Shown here in pieces: positions 9,427 to 17,753 of a DNA stretch of 64,000 nucleotides. This DNA is from Streptomyces sp. DG1A-41 (GTDB taxonomy: Bacteria > Actinomycetota > Actinomycetes > Streptomycetales > Streptomycetaceae): assembly GCF_037055355.1 (NCBI RefSeq), contig NZ_CP146350.1, positions 7,587,001 to 7,651,000 of the forward strand, in the 5' to 3' direction. Each line of letters begins with the position of its first letter. The first letter of the stretch is position 1. Position numbers and translations under genes: made by a program. Below the pieces are notes generated by a model. That model saw nothing but the letters and a program-made list of their open reading frames with translations. It was not told where the DNA came from and made no database searches.

Positions 9427-10995
9427 TCACTGCTCGCGCAGCGGAACCGACACGTACGACGGGTCGTTCGCCGGCGAGGAGAAGGTCAGCTGCGCGCCGG
9501 ACGGGTTGTGCTCGATGTAGAGCGGGTCGACCGTGTCGACGACCAGGGCGAGGCGATGCCCGGCCGGGACGTCGTAGGCCGTGGAGTACAGCTCCAGGTC
9601 GAGGCCGAACGGCTTTCCGGGGGTGCGCCCGTGGAAGGTGTACGGCGTATTGGTGACCAGCTTGCCGAGGCCGAGCGGCCCCACGTCGTACAGGTAGGCG
9701 ACGAGGGTGCCGCTCTCCTTGGTCGGGGTGACGGTCGTGTGCAACTGTGCCGTCCCACGCACCTGTTGGGTCGTGGCGTACTTCTCCGACTGCCACACGG
9801 CGGCCCAGCGGCGGGGGAGCAGCGGGATCGAGGCGACCGGAGGCAGCTGGGCCACCTGGTCGAGGATGTTCGACAGGAAGACGACTCCGCCGTCGGCCCC
9901 CGAGTTCACGTTCGTGTGGATCGTGGTCGTGCCCGCGAGGTCGATCTTCCGCTTCGTCGCGCCGGCCGACTTCCAGTCCGGGTAGCCCTCGTAGCCGCCC
10001 GCGGAGCGGGACTTGAGCTGGACGGGCTGTTCCCGGTCGATGCCGTTGTCCTCGCCCCTGAGGTAGTGGTCGAACCAGCGTTCGGTGTCCTTCCATACGT
10101 CGTTGGGCAGCCCGAACAGGCCGGTCAGCTCGGCGGTGGCGTGGTCGCCGGGGCGCATCTCCAGCCGCTTGGGGCCGGTCAGCTTCTCGTAGAAGTCGGC
10201 GTACTGGTTGGGCGGGAAGACCGTGTCGCCCCAGGCGTTGGCGAGCATGATCGCCGCGCCGTTCTTGTTGATCTGGTCGGCGTAGGTCGCGGCGGAACGT
10301 TTCTTCCCCCAGGCGATGAGCTCCGGCTCCTTCGCCAGGTTGGAGGCGTAGAAGTCGTCGAAGACCTGCCGGAGTTCGGCGCTCTGCCGGCCCGTGACCA
10401 CGCTCGCGCCGTCCAGCAGAGCGGCCGCCTGGACGTGCTGGGTGCGCCCGGAGTAGATCGAGCCGATCAGGTCGGCCCAGCCGCTCAGTGAGGCGACCGC
10501 GCGGACCCGCTTGTCGTGTGCGGCGGTGAGCAGGCTGATGCCGGCTCCGTAGGAGACGCCCGCCATGCCGATGTGCCCGGCGTCCGAGGGGGTGTGGGCG
10601 AGCGCCCAGTCGATGACTTTCGAGGCGTCGGCCAGGTCGGGCGGGCCCGCGACTTCTATTTCGCCGCCCGACTGCCAGAAGCCGCGTACGTTGTAGGTGA
10701 CGACGACGTACCCGGAGTCGGCGAGCTTCTGAGCCTGGGCCAGATACTCGACCTGGGGCAGACCCCAGCTCGTGGGCATCACGAGCAGCGGGTAGCGGTG
10801 CGTGCCGTCGGCTCCGGCCGGCGTGACGACGTTGGCCTTGAGGACGGTGCCGCCGTCGCCGGTGATGTCGACGAAGCGGATCGGGTTCGGCGCCGACTGG
10901 GCGGCGGGGGCGAGTCCGAGGGCTGTGCCGGCGACCAGGGTCGCCGAGACGGCGCCTACGGCGGTGGTGCGCAGGGCCTTGCGGTGGTGTCCCAC
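9427..10995 (-). CDS. Secreted CocE/S15-family alpha/beta hydrolase (X-Pro peptidase-like)
   Basis: A 522-residue exported protein starting at GTG 10995 behind a GAGGAG ribosome-binding site. Residues 1-35 are a Sec signal peptide ending AAQSA. The hydrolase core has nucleophile Ser148 in GVSYGAG, acid D in WGDTVFPP and base H in PGDHATAE. The last 170 residues form the jelly-roll typical of PepX/CocE proteins (SGTLVAYLYDVG, GHRLALVVDTVDPLY). Members cleave X-Pro peptides or esters; sequence alone does not choose. It is monocistronic, convergent with gluA, with a 100-bp upstream region before a divergent gene-free stretch. Confidence 0.85.
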   Translation of the reverse strand: MGHHRKALRTTAVGAVSATLVAGTALGLAPAAQSAPNPIRFVDITGDGGTVLKANVVTPAGADGTHRYPLLVMPTSWGLPQVEYLAQAQKLADSGYVVVTYNVRGFWQSGGEIEVAGPPDLADASKVIDWALAHTPSDAGHIGMAGVSYGAGISLLTAAHDKRVRAVASLSGWADLIGSIYSGRTQHVQAAALLDGASVVTGRQSAELRQVFDDFYASNLAKEPELIAWGKKRSAATYADQINKNGAAIMLANAWGDTVFPPNQYADFYEKLTGPKRLEMRPGDHATAELTGLFGLPNDVWKDTERWFDHYLRGEDNGIDREQPVQLKSRSAGGYEGYPDWKSAGATKRKIDLAGTTTIHTNVNSGADGGVVFLSNILDQVAQLPPVASIPLLPRRWAAVWQSEKYATTQQVRGTAQLHTTVTPTKESGTLVAYLYDVGPLGLGKLVTNTPYTFHGRTPGKPFGLDLELYSTAYDVPAGHRLALVVDTVDPLYIEHNPSGAQLTFSSPANDPSYVSVPLREQ

Positions 10996-11111
10996 GGGTC
11001 ACTCCTCACGCGTGTCAGTGCAAAGTGACCAGACGGTAACCTCGGCCCTTTACCGCTGGTAACCCGTCGGTAAGTTACGTGCCGGTAACAGTTGTTGATC
11101 AGTGGAGGACT

Positions 11112-11867
11112 TCAGGAGGCCCGGTGGCTGTTGCGTGGAGCCGGGGCGGGCGGCGGTGTCTGCGCCGCGCGCGTCACGTCCTCCACGAGTTCGACGACAT
11201 CCGGCCCGTACGCCTGCGAGTTGATCACCTTCAGCAGCAGCACGAACGAGTTGTTGCCGTACTTGCGGGCCAGCCGCTCGTGGTTACGGGCGAGATAGCG
11301 GGTGGTGGCCTGGTTGGTGATCGACGTCTGGCCGCAGAAGAGGAACACGGGGCGCGTGTGCTGGCTCCGCTGCGCGGTGAGCCGGGCGAGCAGCGCGTAC
11401 TCCTCCTTGCCGTTCTCCACGCGATAGCGCTCGGAGCCGACCAGGAACGAGCCCCGGTCCGGGCTGGGTTCGGCGTCGACGTTCACCCGCACACCGGGCA
11501 GCAGGGAGGACAGGTGGGCCGCCATGCGGCGGTTGGACGCCGGGCCGCCCACGCAGAACTCGGTGCGCTCGCCGAAGCCCTGACGTGCCGTGTCGTGCGG
11601 AAGGATCTGGGCGTGGGCGTTGCAGTCCTTGATCAGCGCGGCGAGTTCGAGCAGCGCGAACACGTCGTAGCGCATCACGGCGAGTTCGGGCCCCGCGGCG
11701 CCCCGGTTCACCACCAGCAACGATTCCGAGTTGTCGGGCAGTCCGAAGAAGGCCTGTTTCCGGCGGAGCTTGCGCCTCCACAGATAGGTGCGGGCCACCC
11801 AGCCGAGCGCGGCGCTGATGCCCGCCGCGACCACCCCCAGGACGATGTTGCGCACGTCGTCATTCAT
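11112..11867 (-). CDS. Membrane-anchored protein of unknown function
   Basis: A 251-residue protein. ATG 11867 is chosen because a hydrophobic segment follows at once (NIVLGVVAAGISAALGWVA, residues 7-25), capped by basic residues (WRRKLRRK), giving a cytoplasmic C-terminal domain. That domain has alternating beta strands and glycine loops reminiscent of a Rossmann-like fold: LLVVNRGAAGPELAVMRYD, FCVGGPASNRRMAAHL, VFLFCGQTSITNQATTRYL. It ends with a helix (GPDVVELVEDVTRAA). Longer upstream starts lack coding signals. I recognise no named family. The conserved G/N/T-rich loops suggest nucleotide or ligand binding, but that is inference. It is divergent from ggt. Confidence 0.72.
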   Translation of the reverse strand: MNDDVRNIVLGVVAAGISAALGWVARTYLWRRKLRRKQAFFGLPDNSESLLVVNRGAAGPELAVMRYDVFALLELAALIKDCNAHAQILPHDTARQGFGERTEFCVGGPASNRRMAAHLSSLLPGVRVNVDAEPSPDRGSFLVGSERYRVENGKEEYALLARLTAQRSQHTRPVFLFCGQTSITNQATTRYLARNHERLARKYGNNSFVLLLKVINSQAYGPDVVELVEDVTRAAQTPPPAPAPRNSHRAS

Positions 11868-11971
11868 GGGCGCGCATGGTAGCGGGCCCGGCGCACCGGT
11901 GTTCGACGCGTTCCTGACGCGGCCATGGCGATGAATTAAGCTGCGCGGACGGCCTTTCACTGGAGGTGCGG

Positions 11972-13777
11972 ATGCGTCGCCCTGTCGCACGGAATCTGAC
12001 TGTCCTGGCGGTTTCGGCCGCCGTGGTGGTGTCGGTGGGAGCGGCGGCGCCACCCACCGCGCAGAGCACCGGCGGTGAGAAAGCGCCCTTGGCCGTCGGC
12101 TACGGCGGCGCCGTCTCCAGCGTCGACCGAGACGCCTCCGCCGCCGGGATCGAGGTCCTGCGCAAGGGCGGCAACGCCGTCGACGCGGCCGTCGCCACGG
12201 CCGCCGCGCTCGGCGTCACCGAGCCCTACTCGGCCGGCGTCGGCGGAGGCGGCTACTTCGTCTACTACGACGCCAAGTCCCGCACGGTCCACACCATCGA
12301 CGGCCGCGAGACCGCCCCGCTGACCGCCGACAAGAACCTGTTCGTCGACAACGGCAAGCCCATCCCCTTCGCCCAGGCCGTCAGCAGCGGTCTGAGCGTC
12401 GGCACCCCGGGCACGCCCGCCACCTGGCAGACCGCGCTGGACCAGTGGGGCAGCAAGCCGCTCGCCGGCGTCCTGAAGCCGGCCGAGCGGCTCGCCCGCG
12501 AGGGCTTCAGGGTCGACGAGACCTTCCGCTCGCAGACGGCGTCCAACGAGACCCGCTTCCGCTACTTCCCGGACACCGCCGAGCTGTTCCTGCCGGGCGG
12601 ACAACTGCCGGTCGTCGGCTCCACCTTCAAGAACCCCGACCTCGCCCGCACCTACGCGGAGTTGGGAAGCAAGGGCGTCGGGACGCTCTACCACGGCGCG
12701 CTCGGGCGGGACGTCGTCCAGACGGTCAACAAGCCGCCGGTGGACCCCGACTCGGGCTGGAACGCCCGGCCGGGCGACCTGTCCGCGAAGGACCTGGCCG
12801 CCTACCGCCCCAAGCTCCAGGCTCCGACCAGGACCTCGTACCGCGGCCTCGGCGTCTACTCCATGGCGCCGTCCTCCTCCGGCGGTACGACGGTCGGCGA
12901 GGCGCTCAACATCCTGGAGCGGACCGACCTGTCGAAGGCGAGCCAGGCGCAGTATCTGCACCGCTACATCGAGGCCAGCCGGATCGCCTTCGCGGACCGG
13001 GGCCGCTGGGTGGGCGACCCGGCCTTCGAGGACGTACCGACGAAGGAACTGCTGTCGCAGCGGTTCGCCGACTCGCGCGAGTGTCTGATCAAGGACGACG
13101 CGGTGCTCACGAGTCCTGTGGCGCCGGGTGATCCGCGCGACCCGAAGGCGTGCGGCTCCGGGGGCACGGCCGCTCCCACCACCTACGAAGGTGACAGCAC
13201 CACACATCTGACCGTGGCCGACAAGTGGGGGAACGTCGTCTCTTACACCCTCACCATCGAGCAGACGGGCGGCAGCGGGATCACCGTGCCGGGGCGGGGG
13301 TTCCTCCTCAACAACGAGCTGACGGACTTCTCCTTCACCCCGGCGAATCCCGCCGTCCACGACCCGAACCTGCCGGGGCCGGGGAAGCGGCCGCGGTCGT
13401 CCATGTCGCCGACGATCGTTCTCGACCGGCATGACAGGCCTGTGGTGGCGCTGGGGTCGCCGGGTGGGGCGACGATCATCACGACCGTCCTGCAGACGCT
13501 CACCGGGTTCCTCGACCGGGGGTTGCCGCTCGTCGACGCGATCGCGGCGCCGCGGGCCAGTCAGCGGAATGCCGCGCAGACCGAGCTGGAGCCGGGGCTG
13601 TACGACAACGCCGGGTTGAGGAAGCAGTTGGAGGCCGTCGGGCACTCCTTCAAGTCGAACCCGGAGATCGGAGCGGCTACGGGGGTTCAGCGGTTGCCGG
13701 GTGGGAAGTGGCTTGCGGCGGCTGAGACTGTGCGGCGCGGTGGGGGATCGGCGATGGTGGTGCGGCCTGTGCGTTGA
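11972..13777 (+). CDS. ggt: Secreted gamma-glutamyltransferase
   Basis: A 601-residue proenzyme that transfers or hydrolyses gamma-glutamyl groups of glutathione and related peptides. ATG 11972 has a GGAGG site 5 bp upstream, while the GTG at 11966 overlaps that site. A Sec signal peptide (residues 1 to about 30) precedes the large-subunit signature RKGGNAVDAAVATAAALGVTEP. Self-cleavage should occur before Thr410 in STTHLTVADKWGN, leaving Thr as the catalytic nucleophile. The small subunit has RPRSSMSPTIVL and GSPGGATIITTVLQT. It probably acts in the wall zone or outside the cell. A second GGT-like gene lies at 41.2-43.0 kb. Confidence 0.93.
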   Translation: MRRPVARNLTVLAVSAAVVVSVGAAAPPTAQSTGGEKAPLAVGYGGAVSSVDRDASAAGIEVLRKGGNAVDAAVATAAALGVTEPYSAGVGGGGYFVYYDAKSRTVHTIDGRETAPLTADKNLFVDNGKPIPFAQAVSSGLSVGTPGTPATWQTALDQWGSKPLAGVLKPAERLAREGFRVDETFRSQTASNETRFRYFPDTAELFLPGGQLPVVGSTFKNPDLARTYAELGSKGVGTLYHGALGRDVVQTVNKPPVDPDSGWNARPGDLSAKDLAAYRPKLQAPTRTSYRGLGVYSMAPSSSGGTTVGEALNILERTDLSKASQAQYLHRYIEASRIAFADRGRWVGDPAFEDVPTKELLSQRFADSRECLIKDDAVLTSPVAPGDPRDPKACGSGGTAAPTTYEGDSTTHLTVADKWGNVVSYTLTIEQTGGSGITVPGRGFLLNNELTDFSFTPANPAVHDPNLPGPGKRPRSSMSPTIVLDRHDRPVVALGSPGGATIITTVLQTLTGFLDRGLPLVDAIAAPRASQRNAAQTELEPGLYDNAGLRKQLEAVGHSFKSNPEIGAATGVQRLPGGKWLAAAETVRRGGGSAMVVRPVR

Positions 13778-13797
13778 GGCCGGGTGCGGGGCGTGGG

Positions 13798-13850
13798 GGC
13801 TGGTCGCGCCCACGCGGCGGAGCCGCCAATCGGCACAGTCCCGCGCCCCT
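13798..13850 (-). repeat. Intergenic repeat, copy 1
   Basis: About 53 bp that, on the minus strand, match the sequence at 24997-25051. Both share a GC-rich start (GGGGCGCGGGAC), a central GCGGCT-CGCCGC hairpin and the block GTGGGCGCGACCAGCC. This copy fills the gap between the convergent ggt and clp genes and overlaps the clp stop codon. Confidence 0.65.
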
Positions 13851-16381
13851 CAGGGCGTTGCCGTCGTCTCCGTTCGGAACGTCAGGTGGCCGTCCTCGGT
13901 GTCCACCGTCACCTGGCCGCCCTCCGCCACCCGGCCGTCCAGCAAGAGCCGGGACAGCTCGTTGTCCACCTCGCGCTGGATCGTGCGGCGCAACGGGCGG
14001 GCGCCGTACTCCGGCTGGTAGCCGTGTTCGGCCAGCCATTCCACCGCTCGGTCGGTGAAGGTCACCGAGATGCCCTTGCTCCGCACCAGGGACCTGGTGC
14101 GGTCCAGCAGGAGGTTGGTGATCCGGCGCAGTTGTTCCGTGCCGAGCTGGCGGAAGACGACGATCTCGTCGATGCGGTTGAGGAACTCGGGGCGGAAGTG
14201 CTCGCGCAGGGGCCGCAGGATCTGTTCGCGCCGGGCCTCCTCGTCCGCGTCGGCACCGCCCGACGCGAAGCCCACGGAGGCGCCGCGGCGGGTGATCGCC
14301 TCGGAGCCGAGGTTGCTGGTCATCACGATGACGGTGTTGGTGAAGTCGACCGTGCGGCCCTGCGAGTCGGTGAGGCGGCCGTCGTCGAGGACCTGGAGCA
14401 GGATGTTGAAGACGTCCGGGTGGGCCTTCTCCACCTCGTCCAGCAGGAGCAGCGAGTACGGGTGCCGGCGGACGACCTCGGTGAGCTGGCCGGCCTCCTC
14501 GTGGCCGACGTAGCCGGGCGGGGCGCCGACCAGGCGGCTGACGGTGTGCCGCTCCTGGTACTCGCTCATGTCGAGGCGGACCATGCGGTCCTCGCTGCCG
14601 AACAGGGCCTCGGCGAGCGCCCGGGCCAGCTCGGTCTTGCCGACGCCCGTCGGGCCGAGGAACAGGAAGCTGCCGATCGGCCGGTCGGGGCTGGCCAGCC
14701 CCGCGCGGGAGCGCAGCACCGCGTCCGAGACGACCCGCACGGCCTCGTCCTGGCCGACCACCCGCTCGTGCAGATGCTCCTCCAGGTGCAGCAGGCGGTC
14801 CTTCTCCTCCTGGGTGAGGCTGCTGACGGGGATGCCGGTCTGCCGGGACACCACCTCGGCGATCGCCTCGGCCTCGACCACCAGATCCTGGCCCTCGTCG
14901 ATCTCGTGGTCGCCGCCCGCCTGGGTGATCCGCAGCTTCAGGTCCATGATCCGGTCGCGCAACTGGGTGGCCTGCTCGTACTGCTCGTCCGCGACCGCCT
15001 GGTCCTTGTCCCGGGTCAGCTGCTCCAGCTCCCGTTCCATGGTCCGTACGTCGGTGCCCTTGGTGCGGGCGCGCAGCCGGACCCGGGCACCGGCCTGGTC
15101 GATCAGGTCGATCGCCTTGTCCGGCAGCCGGCGGTCGGTGAGGTAGCGGTCGGACAACTCCACGGCGGCGACCAGGGCCTCGTCGGTGTAGCGGACCTGG
15201 TGGTGGGCCTCGTAGCGGTCCTGGAGGCCGCGCAGGATCTCGATCGCGTCCGCAGCGGTCGGTTCCGGCACCATGATCGGTTGGAAGCGGCGGGCCAGCG
15301 CCGCGTCCTTCTCGATCCTTCGGTACTCCTCCAGCGTCGTGGCGCCCGCGATGTGCAGCTCGCCGCGGGCGAGGGCCGGCTTGAGGATGTTCCCGGCGTC
15401 CATGGAACTGCCGTCGCCGCCACCGGCACCGGCGCCCACGACCGTGTGCAGCTCGTCGATGAAGATGATCAACTGGTCGGAGTGGGCGCGGATCTCGCCG
15501 ACGATGTTGTTCATCCGCTCCTCGAAGTCACCCCGGTAGCGGGTGCCCGCGACCACGCCCGTCAGGTCCAGGGCCACCACGCGGCGCCCGGTCAGCACGT
15601 CGGGCACGTCCCCCTCGGAGATGCGCTGCGCCAGCCCCTCCACGATGGCGGTCTTGCCGACGCCCGCGTCACCGATCAGCACCGGGTTGTTCTTGCCGCG
15701 GCGGGAGAGGACCTCGACGGTCTGCTCGATCTCCTGGTCCCGGCCGATCACCGGGTCGATACGGCCCTGCCGGGCCAGTTCGGTGAGGTCACGGCCGTAC
15801 TTGTCGAGGGTCGGCGTGTTCGTCGGGCGCGGCCGCTCTGCCTGCGGGGGCTCCGGCGCCTCGGGCGGGCTGGAGGGGGCGAAGCGGGCCGCGTTCAGGA
15901 TGTGCCCGGCGGCCGAGTCGGGGTTCGAGGCCAGGGCGCTGAGCACGTGCTCCGGGCCGATGTAGCCGTAGCCGCGGGCCCGGGCCATGTCGTGCGCGTC
16001 CAGCAGGGCGCGCTTGGCGGCCGGGGTGAGGGAGAGCGCGGTCGGCGGCGGTGTGTCGTCCGGGGTGTGCTGGGCCGGGCCCGACCGCTCGTCGATCTGC
16101 GACGCCAGCGAGTCGGGGTTCGCGCCGGCCTTGCTGAGCAGGGTCCGGGTGGGTTCGGTGGCGAGCGCCGCCCGCAGCAGGTGTTCCGTGTCGAGGTCCC
16201 GGCTGCCGTGCTCGGCGGCGTACTGGGCGGCTCCGCGGACGAGCTCCCGGGCCGGCTGGCTGAGCAGCCGCCCGATGTCGATCTGCCGGGGACCCGGGCG
16301 CGGTCCGCCGAAGAAGCGTGCGAGGAATTCTCCGAAGGGGTCCGAGCCGTAGCCCTCCGGGCTGGTGAAGCCGCTGCTCAT
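13850..16381 (-). CDS. ClpC-like AAA+ unfoldase (two nucleotide-binding domains)
   Basis: An 843-residue HSP100 unfoldase. Residues 38-165 form the twin Clp-N repeat. AAA domain 1 has Walker A GDAGVGKT (237-244) and Walker [11 protein letters not shown] short middle domain follows ([19 protein letters not shown]), shorter than in ClpB. AAA domain 2 has [31 protein letters not shown] and [13 protein letters not shown]. The tripeptide VGF in GASVGFASG sits where ClpC proteins carry the ClpP-binding loop, so it likely feeds ClpP. The N-terminal extension ([16 protein letters not shown]) is unlike housekeeping ClpC, suggesting a paralogue. ATG 16381 has a GGAAGG site. Two direct repeats lie upstream. 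Confidence 0.9.
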   Translation of the reverse strand: MSSGFTSPEGYGSDPFGEFLARFFGGPRPGPRQIDIGRLLSQPARELVRGAAQYAAEHGSRDLDTEHLLRAALATEPTRTLLSKAGANPDSLASQIDERSGPAQHTPDDTPPPTALSLTPAAKRALLDAHDMARARGYGYIGPEHVLSALASNPDSAAGHILNAARFAPSSPPEAPEPPQAERPRPTNTPTLDKYGRDLTELARQGRIDPVIGRDQEIEQTVEVLSRRGKNNPVLIGDAGVGKTAIVEGLAQRISEGDVPDVLTGRRVVALDLTGVVAGTRYRGDFEERMNNIVGEIRAHSDQLIIFIDELHTVVGAGAGGGDGSSMDAGNILKPALARGELHIAGATTLEEYRRIEKDAALARRFQPIMVPEPTAADAIEILRGLQDRYEAHHQVRYTDEALVAAVELSDRYLTDRRLPDKAIDLIDQAGARVRLRARTKGTDVRTMERELEQLTRDKDQAVADEQYEQATQLRDRIMDLKLRITQAGGDHEIDEGQDLVVEAEAIAEVVSRQTGIPVSSLTQEEKDRLLHLEEHLHERVVGQDEAVRVVSDAVLRSRAGLASPDRPIGSFLFLGPTGVGKTELARALAEALFGSEDRMVRLDMSEYQERHTVSRLVGAPPGYVGHEEAGQLTEVVRRHPYSLLLLDEVEKAHPDVFNILLQVLDDGRLTDSQGRTVDFTNTVIVMTSNLGSEAITRRGASVGFASGGADADEEARREQILRPLREHFRPEFLNRIDEIVVFRQLGTEQLRRITNLLLDRTRSLVRSKGISVTFTDRAVEWLAEHGYQPEYGARPLRRTIQREVDNELSRLLLDGRVAEGGQVTVDTEDGHLTFRTETTATP

Positions 16382-16487
16382 GGGCCTTCCGTTCCCGGCG
16401 TCCCCGGCGCGCGGGCGGGGGACGCCCTCGCTGGTCGACGTGCCGGGGTCGGGTAACCCGGGTGGCAGCCCGTTACACCTGGGGCGC

Positions 16488-16518
16488 GAACACCTTGGGC
16501 GCGCTCGTAGAACACCTT
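16488..16518. promoter_or_regulatory. Paired direct repeats upstream of the clp gene
   Basis: GAACACCTT occurs at 16488-16496 and 16510-16518, 22 bp start to start, which is two helical turns. Both copies lie 107-137 bp before the clp start on the minus strand. They could bind a heat-shock or ClgR-like activator, but neither matches a consensus I can confirm. Confidence 0.35.
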
Positions 16519-16576
16519 CGCACGATCGTGGACGAGAGGCACCTTCTGGTGCATAACCAGGCAAGCCCGGCGTGCT

Positions 16577-17344
16577 TCAGCGCGCGGTCAGGACCCTCGG
16601 ACCCGCCTCCGTGATCGCCACCGTGTGCTCCGCGTGGGCCGCGCGGGAGCCGTCGTCCGTCTTCAGGGTCCAGCCGTCGGGAGCCGCGTGGAAGCCGTCC
16701 GTGCCGCCTGCGACGACCATGGGCTCGATCGCCAGCACCAGGCCGTGCCTCAGCCGCATCCCGCGCCCCGGACGGCCCTCGTTCGGCACCGACGGGTCCT
16801 CGTGCATACGGCGGCCGATGCCGTGGCCGCCGAAACCGTCGGGGATGCCGTAGCCCGCGGCACGGCAGACCGTGCCGATCGCGTGGGCGATGTCGCCGAT
16901 GCGGTTGCCGACGACGGCCGCCTCGATGCCGGCCGCGAGGGCCCGCTCGGCGGTCTCGATCAGGCGCAGGTCGGCCGGGCGCGGGGTACCCACGACGAAG
17001 CTGAGCGCCGAGTCGCCGACCCAGCCGCCCAGTTCGGCGCCGAAGTCGATGGAGACCAGGTCGCCGTCGCGCAGCCGGTAGCGGTCCGGGATGCCGTGCA
17101 CGATCGCGTCGTTGACCGAGACGCACAGGACGGCGGGGAAGGGGGTCGGCGCGAAGGACGGCCGGTAGCCGAGGAAGGGCGAGGTCGCGCCCGCCTCGCG
17201 CAGCACGTCGTGCGCCACCTCGTCCAGTTCCAGCAGGGAGACGCCCACGTCGGCGGCCTTCTGCGCGGCCGTCAGGGCGCGGGCGACGACCTGGCCCGCC
17301 TCGTACATGGCGTCGATCGATGTATCGGTCTTCAGCTCAACCAT
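16577..17344 (-). CDS. map: Methionine aminopeptidase, type I
   Basis: A 255-residue metallo-aminopeptidase that removes the initiator methionine from new proteins. The five metal ligands appear in order: D in SIDFGAEL, D in GWVGDSALS, H in GHGIGRRMHEDP, E in LAIEPMVV and E in AEHTVAITE. The substrate histidine lies in AIVHGIP. Length is that of the compact type I enzymes. Streptomyces genomes usually hold more than one map gene, so this may be an accessory copy. Its ATG (17344) is only 33 bp from the start of a divergent XRE regulator. The predicted -10 (TATAGT on the minus strand, 17356-17351) leaves almost no leader. Confidence 0.92.
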   Translation of the reverse strand: MVELKTDTSIDAMYEAGQVVARALTAAQKAADVGVSLLELDEVAHDVLREAGATSPFLGYRPSFAPTPFPAVLCVSVNDAIVHGIPDRYRLRDGDLVSIDFGAELGGWVGDSALSFVVGTPRPADLRLIETAERALAAGIEAAVVGNRIGDIAHAIGTVCRAAGYGIPDGFGGHGIGRRMHEDPSVPNEGRPGRGMRLRHGLVLAIEPMVVAGGTDGFHAAPDGWTLKTDDGSRAAHAEHTVAITEAGPRVLTAR

Positions 17345-17348
17345 GCCA

Positions 17349-17370
17349 ATTACTATACCGGTATTAGAAT
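17349..17370. promoter_or_regulatory. Compact divergent promoter with dyad operator
   Basis: The 33-bp gap between map and the XRE gene holds a dyad: a perfect 10-bp palindrome ATACCGGTAT (17355-17364) flanked by ATT and AAT arms, 8 of 11 base pairs symmetric. Candidate -10 boxes are TAGAAT (plus, 17365-17370) and TATAGT (minus, 17356-17351). A regulator bound here would cover both promoters; the neighbouring XRE protein is the obvious candidate. Confidence 0.5.
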
Positions 17371-17377
17371 GGGGGGC

Positions 17378-17629
17378 ATGGTGCGCACCCCTCTCACCCC
17401 CGAAGAGCGCGAACGCGGCGAGCGGCTCGGCCGGCTGCTGCGCGAGGCGCGAGGCGACCGGAGCATGGCGGAGGTCGCCGCGAGCGCGGGCATCTCCCCG
17501 GAGACCCTCCGCAAGATCGAGACCGGACGGGCTCCGACCCCGGCCTTCTTCACGGTGGCCGCGCTGGCGGGCACGCTCGGGCTGTCGATGGACGAGCTGG
17601 CCGGGCAGTGCGTGCTGGTGCCGGTCTGA
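17378..17629 (+). CDS. XRE-family helix-turn-helix regulator
   Basis: An 83-residue protein made almost entirely of one Cro/C1-type helix-turn-helix: GRLLREARGDRSMAEVAASAGISPETLRKIETGRAPTP in outline, with recognition helix near residues 38-52. It has no ligand-binding domain. ATG 17378 follows a run of Gs and sits about 8 bp after a -10-like TAGAAT, so translation may be nearly leaderless. It is divergent from map and likely controls itself and map through the dyad between them. The target is inferred from position only. Confidence 0.82.
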   Translation: MVRTPLTPEERERGERLGRLLREARGDRSMAEVAASAGISPETLRKIETGRAPTPAFFTVAALAGTLGLSMDELAGQCVLVPV

Positions 17630-17753
17630 CGCCGGTCTGACGTCCGCGGCGCTGAGGCTCCTGCGCCGCGTGTGAAAACTCCCCGTAGCACGGCTGTAAC
17701 ACGACTGGTGTTGCCTACTGAGCGGAGTGCTCCGGTCGGGTGGGAGTTGAGCG

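Noticed and set aside
13784..16456. An 890-residue plus-strand frame opposite the clp gene
   Set aside because: No domain features and no ribosome-binding site; explained by third-position GC bias of clp.
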